From Phycisphaerales bacterium (GTDB taxonomy: Bacteria; Planctomycetota; Phycisphaerae; Phycisphaerales; SM1A02), in contig JAKVBV010000002.1 of NCBI GenBank assembly GCA_022446965.1, forward strand, positions 1 to 64,000: a stretch of 64,000 bases of DNA, given 5' to 3'. The notes beneath the pieces are model-generated. The model was not told the origin of the DNA. It made no database searches and saw only the letters and a program-made list of their open reading frames with translations. The stretch's first letter is position 1. Every line of letters starts with the position of its first letter. Below, piece after piece: positions 36,285 to 44,781 of this stretch. The translations under genes and the position numbers were made by a program.

Positions 36285-37688
36285 ATGATCAAGGCCATCA
36301 TCAACATCTTCCGGATCCCCGAGCTGCGCAACCGTGTGTTGTTCACACTGGGCATGATCGCGATCTATCGGATCGGGTTCTGGATTCCGCTCGTGGGCGT
36401 TGATCAAGGTTCCCTGGTGGATCTTGCCCGTCAGTCGCAGGAGTCCGGAAGTGGCTTCGGCAAGTTGCTGACCTACGTGTCCGTCTTCTCTGGCGGTTCG
36501 TTCCAACAGTCGACGATCTTCGGCCTGGGCATCATGCCCTACATCACGGCGGCGATCATCTTCCAGTTGCTCCAGTCGGCCGTGCCGCGGCTGCAGGAGC
36601 TCAAGAAGGAAGGCGCCTCCGGCCAGCAGAAGATCACCGAGTGGACGCGGTATGCCACGGTGGCCATGTGCCTGATTCAGGGCTTCATGTGGCTGAAGTT
36701 CATGCAGAGCCAGGGCATCGTGATGCCCCAGTTCCGTTCGCCCGCGGGCACCATGATCTTCTTCTTCGCGGGCGTGTCGGCCCTCACGGCTGGCTCCGTC
36801 TTCCTGATGTGGCTCGGTGAGCAGATTGACAAGTTCGGCATCGGCAACGGTGTGTCGCTCATCCTGACCGCCGGCATCGTGGCCCAGATGCCCGCTGCCA
36901 TCGAGTGGCTGCGCTCGAACACCAGCTTCTCGCTGCAAAGTGGCGGCGAGTCGTCGGTGGGGGTGCTTGGGCTCGTCTTCCTGATCGTCGCGTTCGTCGT
37001 GGTGGTGGCCGGATCGATCCTGATCACGGTCGCGCAGCGACGTATCCCGATCCAGCAGGCCCGCCACACCCGTGGTCGCAAGACCTTCGGTGGCGGTCGG
37101 CACTATCTGCCGCTGCGTGTGAACCACGCCGGTGTGATGCCGATCATTTTCGCGTCGAGCCTGTTGATCTTCCCGGCATCGGTGCTGGGTTACTGGGCCT
37201 CGTCGATGACGCCCGATTCGCCCGCATGGCTGGCGGATTCGGTGTTCTTCCTCAATCGCAACTTCGAGTTCGGTGAGTATCCCTACATCGTCCTCGAGAT
37301 CATCCTGATCTACTTCTTCAGTTACTTCTGGACCACGGTGGTGTTCAGCCCCGAAGACATGGCCCAGCAACTGCGTGAGAACGGTTCGTTCATTCCGGGA
37401 CTGCGTCCTGGCCCACGCACGGCCGAGTATCTGGAGACCGTCGTCGGGCGCATCACCTATGTCGGTGCGGGCTTCCTTGCCCTCATCGCCGTGATCCCGG
37501 CACTCGTCGCCCGCTACATGGGCATTCCCTTCTTCGTCTCGAGCTTCCTTGGAGGCACCGGCCTGCTCATCGTGGTGAGCGTCGGTCTGGACCTGGTCCA
37601 GCGTGTCGAAGCCAACCTGCTCATGCGCAACTACGAAGGCCTGCTGACCAGCGGCGATGCACAGCGTCGTCCCGGCAGGGGTTCCTGA
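36285..37688 (+). CDS. secY: Protein translocase subunit SecY
   Basis: Ten-helix channel of the Sec translocon in the inner membrane. 467 residues: ELRNRVLFTLGMIAIYRIGF, the plug region, GLGIMPYITAAIIFQLLQ, GIGNGVSLILTAGIVA, QRRIPIQQARHTRGRKTFGG and NHAGVMPIIFASSLL. The cytoplasmic C5 loop and RVEANLLMRNYEGLL end are typical. It is followed directly by infA; adk and map, usually between them, are missing. Confidence 0.98.
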   Translation: MIKAIINIFRIPELRNRVLFTLGMIAIYRIGFWIPLVGVDQGSLVDLARQSQESGSGFGKLLTYVSVFSGGSFQQSTIFGLGIMPYITAAIIFQLLQSAVPRLQELKKEGASGQQKITEWTRYATVAMCLIQGFMWLKFMQSQGIVMPQFRSPAGTMIFFFAGVSALTAGSVFLMWLGEQIDKFGIGNGVSLILTAGIVAQMPAAIEWLRSNTSFSLQSGGESSVGVLGLVFLIVAFVVVVAGSILITVAQRRIPIQQARHTRGRKTFGGGRHYLPLRVNHAGVMPIIFASSLLIFPASVLGYWASSMTPDSPAWLADSVFFLNRNFEFGEYPYIVLEIILIYFFSYFWTTVVFSPEDMAQQLRENGSFIPGLRPGPRTAEYLETVVGRITYVGAGFLALIAVIPALVARYMGIPFFVSSFLGGTGLLIVVSVGLDLVQRVEANLLMRNYEGLLTSGDAQRRPGRGS

Positions 37689-37715
37689 CCGTCAACGGAG
37701 GCATCGATCTGCCCA

Positions 37716-37931
37716 ATGGCCAAAGAGGAAAAGATCACGCTCGAAGCCACCGTCACGGAGGCTCTTCCCGACACCCGCTTCAAGGTGAAGCTGGAAAACG
37801 GGCAGGAGATCCTGGCGTACATCAGCGGCCGCATGCGGAAGTTCTACATCCGCATTCTGCCCGGCGACCGGGTTCGGGTGGAGATCAGCCCTTACGACAT
37901 GACCAAAGGACGCATCGTCTACCGCCAGTGA
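37716..37931 (+). CDS. infA: Translation initiation factor IF-1
   Basis: S1-like OB-fold factor that blocks the A site during initiation. 71 residues: [40 protein letters not shown] and [20 protein letters not shown], ending [10 protein letters not shown]. Full length and canonical. Confidence 0.98.
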   Translation: MAKEEKITLEATVTEALPDTRFKVKLENGQEILAYISGRMRKFYIRILPGDRVRVEISPYDMTKGRIVYRQ

Positions 37932-37948
37932 GGCGGAGGTAAAGCACT

Positions 37949-38065
37949 ATGAAAGTTCGAAGCAGCATCAAGCGTCGTACCAAGGATTGCCAGATTGTGA
38001 TTCGCAAAGGCAAGCGGTACGTGATCAACAAGAAGAACCCGCGACTCAAGGCCCGCCAGGGCTGA
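37949..38065 (+). CDS. rpmJ: 50S ribosomal protein L36, zinc-free type
   Basis: 38 residues, [20 protein letters not shown] then [18 protein letters not shown]. The zinc form carries C11, C14, C27 and H32; here only C14 remains, with Thr and Asn at the others, so this is the Cys-minus form. The gene is short and sits in its canonical place between infA and rpsM. GGAGG ribosome site about 11 nt upstream. Confidence 0.95.
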   Translation: MKVRSSIKRRTKDCQIVIRKGKRYVINKKNPRLKARQG

Positions 38066-38096
38066 CACGGGCGATTCGCCCTTCGGAGAGATACAG

Positions 38097-38474
38097 ATGC
38101 CCCGTATTGCAGGTATCGACATCCCAGAGCGCAAGCAAGTTCGCATTGCGCTTCGCTACATCCACGGGATCGGCCCCAAGTTCGCCGATTCGATCCTCGA
38201 GGAGGCTGGCGTTGACCCAGCCAAGAAGGCCGGTGAACTGACAGACCAAGAGGTCGGTCAGATCGCGTCGATCATCGACAACGGCTACATCGTCGAGGGT
38301 GCCCTGCGTCGTCAGGTGCAGCAGAACGTGCAGCGACTTCGCGACATCCGCAGTTACCGCGGTGATCGTCATCGTCGTGGCCTGCCAACCCGTGGCCAGC
38401 GCACCAAGTGCAACGCACGTACCCGTAAGGGCCGCAAGAAGACCGTGGCCGGCAAGAAGGGCGTCAAGGGCTGA
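38097..38474 (+). CDS. rpsM: 30S ribosomal protein S13
   Basis: Head protein contacting the 50S subunit and P-site tRNA. 125 residues: MPRIAGIDIPERKQVRIALR, YIHGIGPKFADSILEEAGVD, RSYRGDRHRRGLPTRGQRTK and NARTRKGRKKTVAGKKG. Confidence 0.98.
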   Translation: MPRIAGIDIPERKQVRIALRYIHGIGPKFADSILEEAGVDPAKKAGELTDQEVGQIASIIDNGYIVEGALRRQVQQNVQRLRDIRSYRGDRHRRGLPTRGQRTKCNARTRKGRKKTVAGKKGVKG

Positions 38475-38500
38475 TCGTTCAGCACTGAGGAACCAGACTC

Positions 38501-38872
38501 ATGGCAAAGAAGAAGATTCGCAGAAACGTTGTCCGTGCCATCGTGCACGTCAAGGCGACGTTCAACAACACGATCGTCACCTTCACCGACGTCAACGGCG
38601 AGACCCTCTGCTGGGATTCTGCCGGCACCGTGGGCTTCAAGGGCGCCCGCAAGGCCACGCCCTTCGCCGCGAGCCGTGCGGCCGAACGCAGTGCGTCTAA
38701 GGCCAAGCGCATGGGTGTGAAGGAAGTCGAAGTTCGCGTGAAGGGCCCCGGTGGTGGACGCGAAAGCGCCGTCACCGCCCTGAGCCACGCCGGACTGGAA
38801 GTGGTGGCCGTCGAGGATCGCACGCCGATCCCACACAACGGTTGCCGTCCCCGAAAGCAGCGTCGCTGCTGA
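38501..38872 (+). CDS. rpsK: 30S ribosomal protein S11
   Basis: Platform protein. 123 residues: [59 protein letters not shown] and [18 protein letters not shown]. rpsD (S4), usually next, is absent here; 122 nt without a gene precede rpoA. Confidence 0.98.
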   Translation: MAKKKIRRNVVRAIVHVKATFNNTIVTFTDVNGETLCWDSAGTVGFKGARKATPFAASRAAERSASKAKRMGVKEVEVRVKGPGGGRESAVTALSHAGLEVVAVEDRTPIPHNGCRPRKQRRC

Positions 38873-38994
38873 GGTGAACCATACCCCCCGTGGGGATCGC
38901 GGCAGAAGGCAGGTCACGCCCTCGACGGAGCGTGGCCCTCGCCGCCAACCCGGTCCTCTTCCACACTTTGGAACCATCCGTCGGAGTTTGAATC

Positions 38995-40020
38995 ATGGCT
39001 ATGCATGTCCGTTGGCGGGGCCTCGAGCTGCCCGCCCAAGTCAAGATTGACGAGTCCTCGAGCACCGAGACCTTTGCCCGCTTCATCGTCGAGCCGCTCG
39101 AGCGCGGTTTCGGCACCACGGTCGGCAATTCGCTGCGTCGCATTCTGCTGAGCAGCATCGAAGGCGCCTCCATCACCAATGTCCGCATTGGTGGTGTGGA
39201 CCACGAATTCAGCACCATCCCGGGTGTGAAGGAAGACGTCACCGACATCCTCCTGAACCTCCGCGGTCTGGTGATCAGCGTGGACAGCGACGAAGAGCGT
39301 GACTGGAGCATGAAGCTGCTGGCCAAGGGCCCCGGGGATGTCACCGGTGAGCTCATCGAAGCCGATCCCGCCATTCGTATTCACAACCCCGATCACGTGA
39401 TCGCCACGTTGACCGACGAAGTCGATCTGAACATCGAAATCACCGTGAACCGTGGTCGTGGCTACACGCCCGCCAACGAGCGTCACCAGCGTGGTGCTGA
39501 AGATCAGATCGTCGGCGACATTCCTGTGGACAGCGTCTACAGCCCCGTGCTGCGTGTGCGGTACCGCGTTGAAGACACCCGCGTAGGTCAGAAGACCAAC
39601 TTCGACCGCCTCGTGATCGATGTGTGGACGGACGGCACCCAGTCACCGGAGATGGTGCTGGTCGAGGCCGCCAAGATTCTCCGCAAGCACCTCAACCCCT
39701 TCGTGCAGATGGGTGAGGTCGGTGCCGTGCGTGTGTCCGAAGAAGCTGCTGCAGTGGCCGCCGTCGATGACACGCTCACTCGCAAGTTGGACATGTCGGT
39801 GACCGAACTGGACCTCACCGTGCGTGCCAACAACTGTCTTGAGACCGCACAGGTCCGAACTGTCGCCGAACTTGTGAGCAAGACCGAGCAGGATCTGCTC
39901 AGTGTGCGGAGCTTTGGCAAGACGTCGCTGCGTGAAGTGAAGAAGCGACTGGAAGAAATGGATCTTGGCCTGGGCATGCAACTGCCCGAGGGCTACACCA
40001 TGCCGGGGACGGCTGGCTGA
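38995..40020 (+). CDS. rpoA: RNA polymerase alpha subunit
   Basis: Assembly platform of RNA polymerase and target of activators. 341 residues. The N-terminal domain shows FARFIVEPLERGFGTTVGNS, LRRILLSSIEGASITNVRI and VNRGRGYTPANERH. A linker leads to the C-terminal domain with TELDLTVRANNCLETAQVRT and SFGKTSLREVKKRLEEM. Normal length. A short Gly/Pro tail ends PEGYTMPGTAG. Confidence 0.98.
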   Translation: MAMHVRWRGLELPAQVKIDESSSTETFARFIVEPLERGFGTTVGNSLRRILLSSIEGASITNVRIGGVDHEFSTIPGVKEDVTDILLNLRGLVISVDSDEERDWSMKLLAKGPGDVTGELIEADPAIRIHNPDHVIATLTDEVDLNIEITVNRGRGYTPANERHQRGAEDQIVGDIPVDSVYSPVLRVRYRVEDTRVGQKTNFDRLVIDVWTDGTQSPEMVLVEAAKILRKHLNPFVQMGEVGAVRVSEEAAAVAAVDDTLTRKLDMSVTELDLTVRANNCLETAQVRTVAELVSKTEQDLLSVRSFGKTSLREVKKRLEEMDLGLGMQLPEGYTMPGTAG

Positions 40021-40072
40021 GCCCGTGCCCGTTGCGTCGCCGGACGGCACCGTGACGGGAAGGAGTTGAACG

Positions 40073-40822
40073 ATGCGAAATCGAATTCAAGGCAAGCAGC
40101 TCGGGCGTGACAGCGAACATCGTCGCGCCATGCTCCGCAATCTCGCGGCCGGGCTGTTCGAGCACGGCTCGATCGAGACAACGGGCCCCAAGGCCCGTGC
40201 AGTGCAGCCCTTCGTCGAGCGGATCATCACGATCGCTCGTCGTGGTGGGCTCAACGCTCGTCGTCAGATCGAAGCTCGTGTGAATGATCGGTTCATCCAC
40301 GCATGGGTTGCCGATCCCAACGTGCCTGACAGCCGCAAGACCAACGTCTACTTCGATCTGCCGGATCCTTCGGAGATCGAGTTCAACCGCTACGGCGAGG
40401 TCCGCAAGGCGCCGCGTCTGGTGCAGCACATCATGACTACGGTGGCCGATCGCTTCCGTGATCGCGATGGTGGCTACACCCGCGTGGTGAGCACGGGTCG
40501 CAATCGCCTCGGCGATGGCACCGACATCGTGGTGCTGCAGTTCGTCGGTGAAGAAGACGGTCCCAACATCGGTGGTGGCCAGTCTGGCCGTCGTCGTCAG
40601 GCGGATCGTCGCAGTGCCTTTGCCGCATCCCTCCGCAAGGACGCCGCGGTAGAAGAGGCACCGGCCGAAGAGGCTCCGATTGAAGAGGCTGAAGCTGAGG
40701 CACCGGTCGAAGAGGCTGCCGTCGAGGCGGTGCCCGAAGCCGAGGCTCCAGTGGAAGAGGCCGCGGCAGAGGCTGACGAGGCTGCCGATGAGGCTGAGGA
40801 CAAGGACGCCGATCAAGGCTGA
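40073..40822 (+). CDS. rplQ: 50S ribosomal protein L17 with an insertion and a long acidic tail
   Basis: Last gene of the operon. The core is clear: NRIQGKQLGRDSEHRRAMLR, NLAAGLFEHGSIETTGPKAR and DRDGGYTRVVSTGRNRLGDG with TDIVVLQFV. At 249 residues it is about twice the usual size. About 35 residues are inserted in the middle (around HAWVADPNVPDSRKTNVYF). An 80-residue tail follows, with repeated EEAP, EEAEAEAP and EEAAVEA units, strongly acidic. The tail is unusual for an rRNA-binding protein. Confidence 0.96.
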   Translation: MRNRIQGKQLGRDSEHRRAMLRNLAAGLFEHGSIETTGPKARAVQPFVERIITIARRGGLNARRQIEARVNDRFIHAWVADPNVPDSRKTNVYFDLPDPSEIEFNRYGEVRKAPRLVQHIMTTVADRFRDRDGGYTRVVSTGRNRLGDGTDIVVLQFVGEEDGPNIGGGQSGRRRQADRRSAFAASLRKDAAVEEAPAEEAPIEEAEAEAPVEEAAVEAVPEAEAPVEEAAAEADEAADEAEDKDADQG

Positions 40823-40847
40823 GCCTGGTCCATCCATTGACCTTTCA

Positions 40848-40879
40848 CAGCGACCGGTCGCCACAGCGACCGGTCGCTG
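40848..40879 (+). terminator. Tandem-palindrome hairpin after rplQ
   Basis: CAGCGACCGGTCG (40848-40860) pairs with 40867-40879 around a 6-nt loop. Each half is itself a GCGACCGGTCGC palindrome, so the element is also a direct repeat. There is no U tract. The likely operon terminator, directly before the pheS promoter. Confidence 0.55.
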
Positions 40880-40888
40880 TCGTTGAAG

Positions 40889-40894
40889 TACCAT
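40889..40894 (+). promoter_or_regulatory. -10 box of pheS
   Basis: TACCAT ending 7 nt before the pheS ATG, with no ribosome site between; predicted leaderless start. Confidence 0.45.
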
Positions 40895-40901
40895 CCGCTC
40901 C

Positions 40902-41873
40902 ATGGTCGAGTTGCAGACTGAACAAGATCAGGCCCTCGAGGCCCTCGCCGCAGCCGGTGACGCCGATGCGCTCGAGGCGTGGCGTATCGCGTGGCTGGGA
41001 TCCAAGGGCAGGCTCAAGGGCCTCATGGGCAAGATCAAGGATGTCGCCCCTGAGGACCGTGCGGCATTCGGGCAGGGCATGAACGCCCTCAAGACCACAT
41101 TGGAATCGGCCTGGGCTGATCGCCAGCAGGACGGCGAGCCCGACGTGGCGCCGCTCGATGTAACTGAGCCCGGCACAGCGGCACAGGCCGGCTGCCGGCA
41201 CGTCATCACCAAGACGATCGAGGACATGCTCGATGTCTTTGGCCGCATGGGATTCACGCCCGTCACCGGGCCTGAGCTCGAGGACGAACGCCACAACTTC
41301 ACGGCGCTCAATATTCCGGATGCTCATCCCGCACGGGAGCCAATCGACAATTTCTACCTCGGCGATGGACGCATGCTGCGCAGTCAGACGAGCACCGTGC
41401 AGATTCGGGTGCTCGATGACACGCCGCCGCCGGTGCGCATCGTGGCTGCGGGTCGCGTGTACCGACCCGACACGCACGACGCGACGCACTACAGCATGTT
41501 CCACCAGGTGGAAGGGCTGTACGTGGATCGCAATGTGACCATCGTTGATTTGAAATCCACACTGCTTGCCTTCGCGCACGCCTTCTTCGGTGAAGAGGCC
41601 GAGGTGCGCATGCGGCCGAGTTTCTTCCCCTTCACTGAGCCATCCGCCGAGGTGGACATGAAGATGAAGATCAAGGGCCAGTGGCAGTGGGTCGAGCTTG
41701 GCGGGTGCGGCATGGTCGATCCAAACGTGCTTCGCGAAGTCGGAATCGATCCCGAAGAATGGACTGGATTCGCCTTCGGCCTAGGCGTGGAGCGCATCGC
41801 CATGCGAAAGCACGGCATCGCCGACATTCGCTGGCTGTACGAAAATGACGAGCGCTTCTTGCGCCGCTTCTGA
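40902..41873 (+). CDS. pheS: Phenylalanyl-tRNA synthetase alpha subunit
   Basis: Catalytic subunit of the heterotetrameric class II enzyme. 323 residues: the N-terminal coiled coil with RIAWLGSKGRLKGLMGKIK, RVYRPDTHDATHYSMFHQVE (motif 2), SFFPFTEPSAEVDM and GFAFGLGVERIAMRKHGI (motif 3). The pheT gene that normally follows is not in this window; a small membrane protein and tyrS come next. TACCAT lies 7 nt before the ATG. Confidence 0.96.
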   Translation: MVELQTEQDQALEALAAAGDADALEAWRIAWLGSKGRLKGLMGKIKDVAPEDRAAFGQGMNALKTTLESAWADRQQDGEPDVAPLDVTEPGTAAQAGCRHVITKTIEDMLDVFGRMGFTPVTGPELEDERHNFTALNIPDAHPAREPIDNFYLGDGRMLRSQTSTVQIRVLDDTPPPVRIVAAGRVYRPDTHDATHYSMFHQVEGLYVDRNVTIVDLKSTLLAFAHAFFGEEAEVRMRPSFFPFTEPSAEVDMKMKIKGQWQWVELGGCGMVDPNVLREVGIDPEEWTGFAFGLGVERIAMRKHGIADIRWLYENDERFLRRF

Positions 41874-41887
41874 GGAGTGCTGACACC

Positions 41888-42460
41888 ATGACCCAACCCA
41901 CCATGTCACCAATGCACGATCAGCCGCCGGTGCTGTCCGCGATGCCACCGATGGCCAATTGGATCGCGATCTGTTCGATCATCTTCGGTGTGTTGGGGCT
42001 GCTGTGCTGGGGTGGCCAAGGGGCGACATCGATCGTCACCGATCCAGCCGAGATGGGAATCGAGATCAGCGAGTTCTATCGGGTTGCGGGCCTGGTCGGC
42101 TACGTGGTGAACTTTGCCTTGGCTGTGATGCTGCTCATCGCGGGCGTCAAAGGGCTGGGTGGTGCAGGCGGTTCGCTGATGCGGCTGTGGGCTTGGCTCA
42201 AGATCGTCTCCGTGGTGCTGGCTGTGGTGACGTCGATCATCTTCTTCGACGAGATCCTCAAGATGATGTCCGTCGAGTTCGACAAGAGCATGGAAGACAT
42301 GGCGGCCCAGGGCGGGGGCGATCAGGCGGACATGGATTCGGAGGCGATGAAGGCCATGGTGGGCCCGATGGCCGTCGGGGTGCTGGTCGTGCAGAACATC
42401 ATTCAGCTGATTTGGCCGCTCGTGGTGCTCATTGCAGTCAAACGTGACGCACGGGCATGA
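41888..42460 (+). CDS. Membrane protein of unknown function
   Basis: 190 residues. Four hydrophobic segments at about 25-45 (WIAICSIIFGVLGLLCWGG), 65-85 (VAGLVGYVVNFALAVMLLIA), 100-118 (WLKIVSVVLAVVTSIIFF) and 160-180 (AVGVLVVQNIIQLIWPLVVL). An acidic Met-rich loop (MEDMAAQGGGDQADMDSEAM) lies between the last two. It overlaps the tyrS start by 4 bases, so it is translated together with it. No family recognised. Confidence 0.75.
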   Translation: MTQPTMSPMHDQPPVLSAMPPMANWIAICSIIFGVLGLLCWGGQGATSIVTDPAEMGIEISEFYRVAGLVGYVVNFALAVMLLIAGVKGLGGAGGSLMRLWAWLKIVSVVLAVVTSIIFFDEILKMMSVEFDKSMEDMAAQGGGDQADMDSEAMKAMVGPMAVGVLVVQNIIQLIWPLVVLIAVKRDARA

Positions 42461-43764
42461 CCACCGTGCTCGACGAACTTGCCTGGCGTGGACTGCTGCA
42501 CCAGACCACGGCCGACGAGGCCTTGCCGGAGTTTCTGGCGACGCCCGGACGAGTGGCCTACTGCGGCTTCGACCCGACCGCTGACAGTCTCACGATCGGC
42601 AACTACATCGCGATCAGCCTGCTGGCGCACTGGCAGCGGGCCGGGCACACGCCCATCGTGCTGGTGGGTGGCGGCACCGGATTGATCGGTGATCCCAGCG
42701 GCAAGGATGCCGAGCGACAATTGCTCACGCGCGACCAGGTCGACGCCAACATCGCCGGCCAGCGCCGCATCTTTGAACGCGTGCTCGACTTCGACGGCCC
42801 CAACGCCGCCGTTGTCGTGAACAATGCCGACTGGCTCTGTGATCTGGGCTACATCGATGTGCTGCGTGATGTGGGCAAGCACTTCAGTGTGAACGCCATG
42901 ATCCAGAAGGAGTCGGTCAAGGAACGTCTGCACAACCGCGAGCAGGGCATTTCGTACACCGAGTTCTCCTACATGCTGCTGCAGGCCTACGACTTCCTGC
43001 ACCTGCGCCGCACCATGGACTGCACCGTGCAGCTTGCTGGCAGTGATCAGTACGGCAACATCGTGTCGGGGATCGATCTCATTCGCCGCGACATGCAGGG
43101 TACCGATGACGGTCAACCGCGCGGCTACGGCATCACGTCACCGCTGGTGACCAAGGCCGATGGCGGAAAGATCGGCAAGACCGAATCCGGCGCCATCTGG
43201 TTGACGGCCGATCGAACCAGCCCGTGGGCGATGTATCAGTTCTTCCTGAACACCGCCGACGACGACACCGCCAACTTCCTCCGGTGGTACACCTTCCGCG
43301 ATCAAGCCGCGATCGAAGCGATCGAGGCCGACCACGCAGCGGCGCCGCATCAGCGGGCCGCCCAGCGGGCTATTGCCCGCGACATGACCGCGCTCATGCA
43401 CGGCGACGGGGCCGTGGCGAGCGTGGAGCGGGCCGCCGAAGCACTCTTTGGTGGCGATGTCCGCGGTATCGATGCGGACATGCTCGACGACGTGTTTGCC
43501 GACGTGCCTGCCTCGACCCATGCATCCGCGTTGCTCGACGGCGATGGGGCGTCTCTGGTGGAGTTGCTGCCCGATACGTCACTGGCCGGATCCAAGCGAG
43601 AAGCTCGCGAGTTCCTTCGCAATGGGTCGATCGCCGTCAATGGCGAGAAGGTGCAGGGCGATCAGGCGGAGGCCCGAGCGCTGACCCGCGATGACCTGTT
43701 GCACGGCGGCACCATCCTGCTCAAGCGAGGCAAGAAGGCCTGGCACGCCACCCGGTGGGGGTGA
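42457..43764 (+). CDS. tyrS: Tyrosyl-tRNA synthetase
   Basis: Class I synthetase, 435 residues. The HIGH-type motif is degenerate (PTADSLTIGNYIA) and followed by GGGTGLIGDPSGKDAER. The Tyr-binding segment is YTEFSYMLLQAYDFLHL and QLAGSDQYGNIVSGIDLIRR. The KMSKS loop reads KIGKTESGAIWL, as in TyrRS. A C-terminal S4 domain (SKREAREFLRNGSIAVNGEK) binds tRNA. ATG overlaps the upstream stop (ATGA). Confidence 0.97.
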   Translation: MTTVLDELAWRGLLHQTTADEALPEFLATPGRVAYCGFDPTADSLTIGNYIAISLLAHWQRAGHTPIVLVGGGTGLIGDPSGKDAERQLLTRDQVDANIAGQRRIFERVLDFDGPNAAVVVNNADWLCDLGYIDVLRDVGKHFSVNAMIQKESVKERLHNREQGISYTEFSYMLLQAYDFLHLRRTMDCTVQLAGSDQYGNIVSGIDLIRRDMQGTDDGQPRGYGITSPLVTKADGGKIGKTESGAIWLTADRTSPWAMYQFFLNTADDDTANFLRWYTFRDQAAIEAIEADHAAAPHQRAAQRAIARDMTALMHGDGAVASVERAAEALFGGDVRGIDADMLDDVFADVPASTHASALLDGDGASLVELLPDTSLAGSKREAREFLRNGSIAVNGEKVQGDQAEARALTRDDLLHGGTILLKRGKKAWHATRWG

Positions 43765-43767
43765 TGC

Positions 43768-44781
43768 TCACTCGTCGCGGGGGGCCGGTTCGATGGTCAG
43801 GTCGATCGTCGGCAGAGGTCCCACGATCTGCACCGGCTGTCCGGTGGAATCACCCTTGACCGCCAACAGTGTGGCCGCCTGCTTCGACTCGATGCGCTTT
43901 TCCATGTCGTCGCGGGTGAGGTAGACCACCGCAAACACGAATCGCTCGCCCGATTCGATCAGATCGATCGTCTCGGGCACGGCTTCGATCTGCACATCCT
44001 GCAAGCGGGGATTGCCAACCGTCACCACGAAGTCGCCGACATCTTCCGGGGCAGTGACCACGACCACCCGCACCGAATCCACGGTCATCTGGCGAAGCGC
44101 ACCGAGCAGTTTGAAGTGCACTTGTGCCGACGGTGGATCGATGGACGCCGAAGTCGACAGGGCACTGTCACCAGTGAGCCGCAACGTGGCGTTGACCGAG
44201 TGCACCTTGCCAGGCTCCAGGGAAGTGAGATCGTCCGGGTCGACCACGGCTTCGACCACCGGTGCTTCGGGCAGTGACCGAAGATCAGGGCGAAGCACGT
44301 AGATCGTGACGTTTTTGGGGTCCACCGAGAGGTCTTCCACCCGCGATTCGGCCGGCATCACCGGTCGAACAGTGGCGGTGTGGGGGACGCGTTCTTCGAT
44401 GTTGAGCACCTGATACTCGGGGTCCACCGTGGTCACGCTCACGCCCAGTTCACGGATCGCGGGCAGGGCATTGATGGCCGCGGTGAGGCCGGTCACTTCA
44501 CGCGGGCCGTGTTCGGCCGGAATCTCCACCGGCAACGACTCTCGCCGCAGCAGCTCACGCGCATTGCGGATCGACGACGCGGGCCCGGCCACCTGGACGG
44601 TGACGGGAATCGCCGATGGCGTGACGGAGAAGTTGGCCGAGCCGTCGCCGGCAGCGACCACGAATTCCACGCGACCGGGGAACGTCTCCGAAGACCGGGT
44701 GCGGCTCTCGGCCACCAGCCAGATCAGCAACGTGACGATGCTCACGATCGAGATGGTCAGGATTCGACGCCAGGGAATCAT
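43768..44781 (-). CDS. YbbR-domain protein, CdaR-like
   Basis: 337 residues: one N-terminal membrane helix (ILTISIVSIVTLLIWLVAES) and an extracytoplasmic part made of YbbR-type beta repeats (e.g. FSVTPSAIPVTVQVAGPAS, RVEDLSVDPKNVTIYVLRP). CdaR proteins of this build regulate the diadenylate cyclase CdaA, encoded directly upstream with a 4-base overlap. That makes a regulatory partner of c-di-AMP synthesis the most likely role. The C-terminal tail is short and Asp/Arg-rich. Confidence 0.82.
   Translation of the reverse strand: MIPWRRILTISIVSIVTLLIWLVAESRTRSSETFPGRVEFVVAAGDGSANFSVTPSAIPVTVQVAGPASSIRNARELLRRESLPVEIPAEHGPREVTGLTAAINALPAIRELGVSVTTVDPEYQVLNIEERVPHTATVRPVMPAESRVEDLSVDPKNVTIYVLRPDLRSLPEAPVVEAVVDPDDLTSLEPGKVHSVNATLRLTGDSALSTSASIDPPSAQVHFKLLGALRQMTVDSVRVVVVTAPEDVGDFVVTVGNPRLQDVQIEAVPETIDLIESGERFVFAVVYLTRDDMEKRIESKQAATLLAVKGDSTGQPVQIVGPLPTIDLTIEPAPRDE

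Noticed and set aside
35820-37370. Minus-strand open frame of 516 codons over rplO and secY
   Set aside because: Shadow of two conserved genes; highly charged, repetitive His/Asp/Arg composition.
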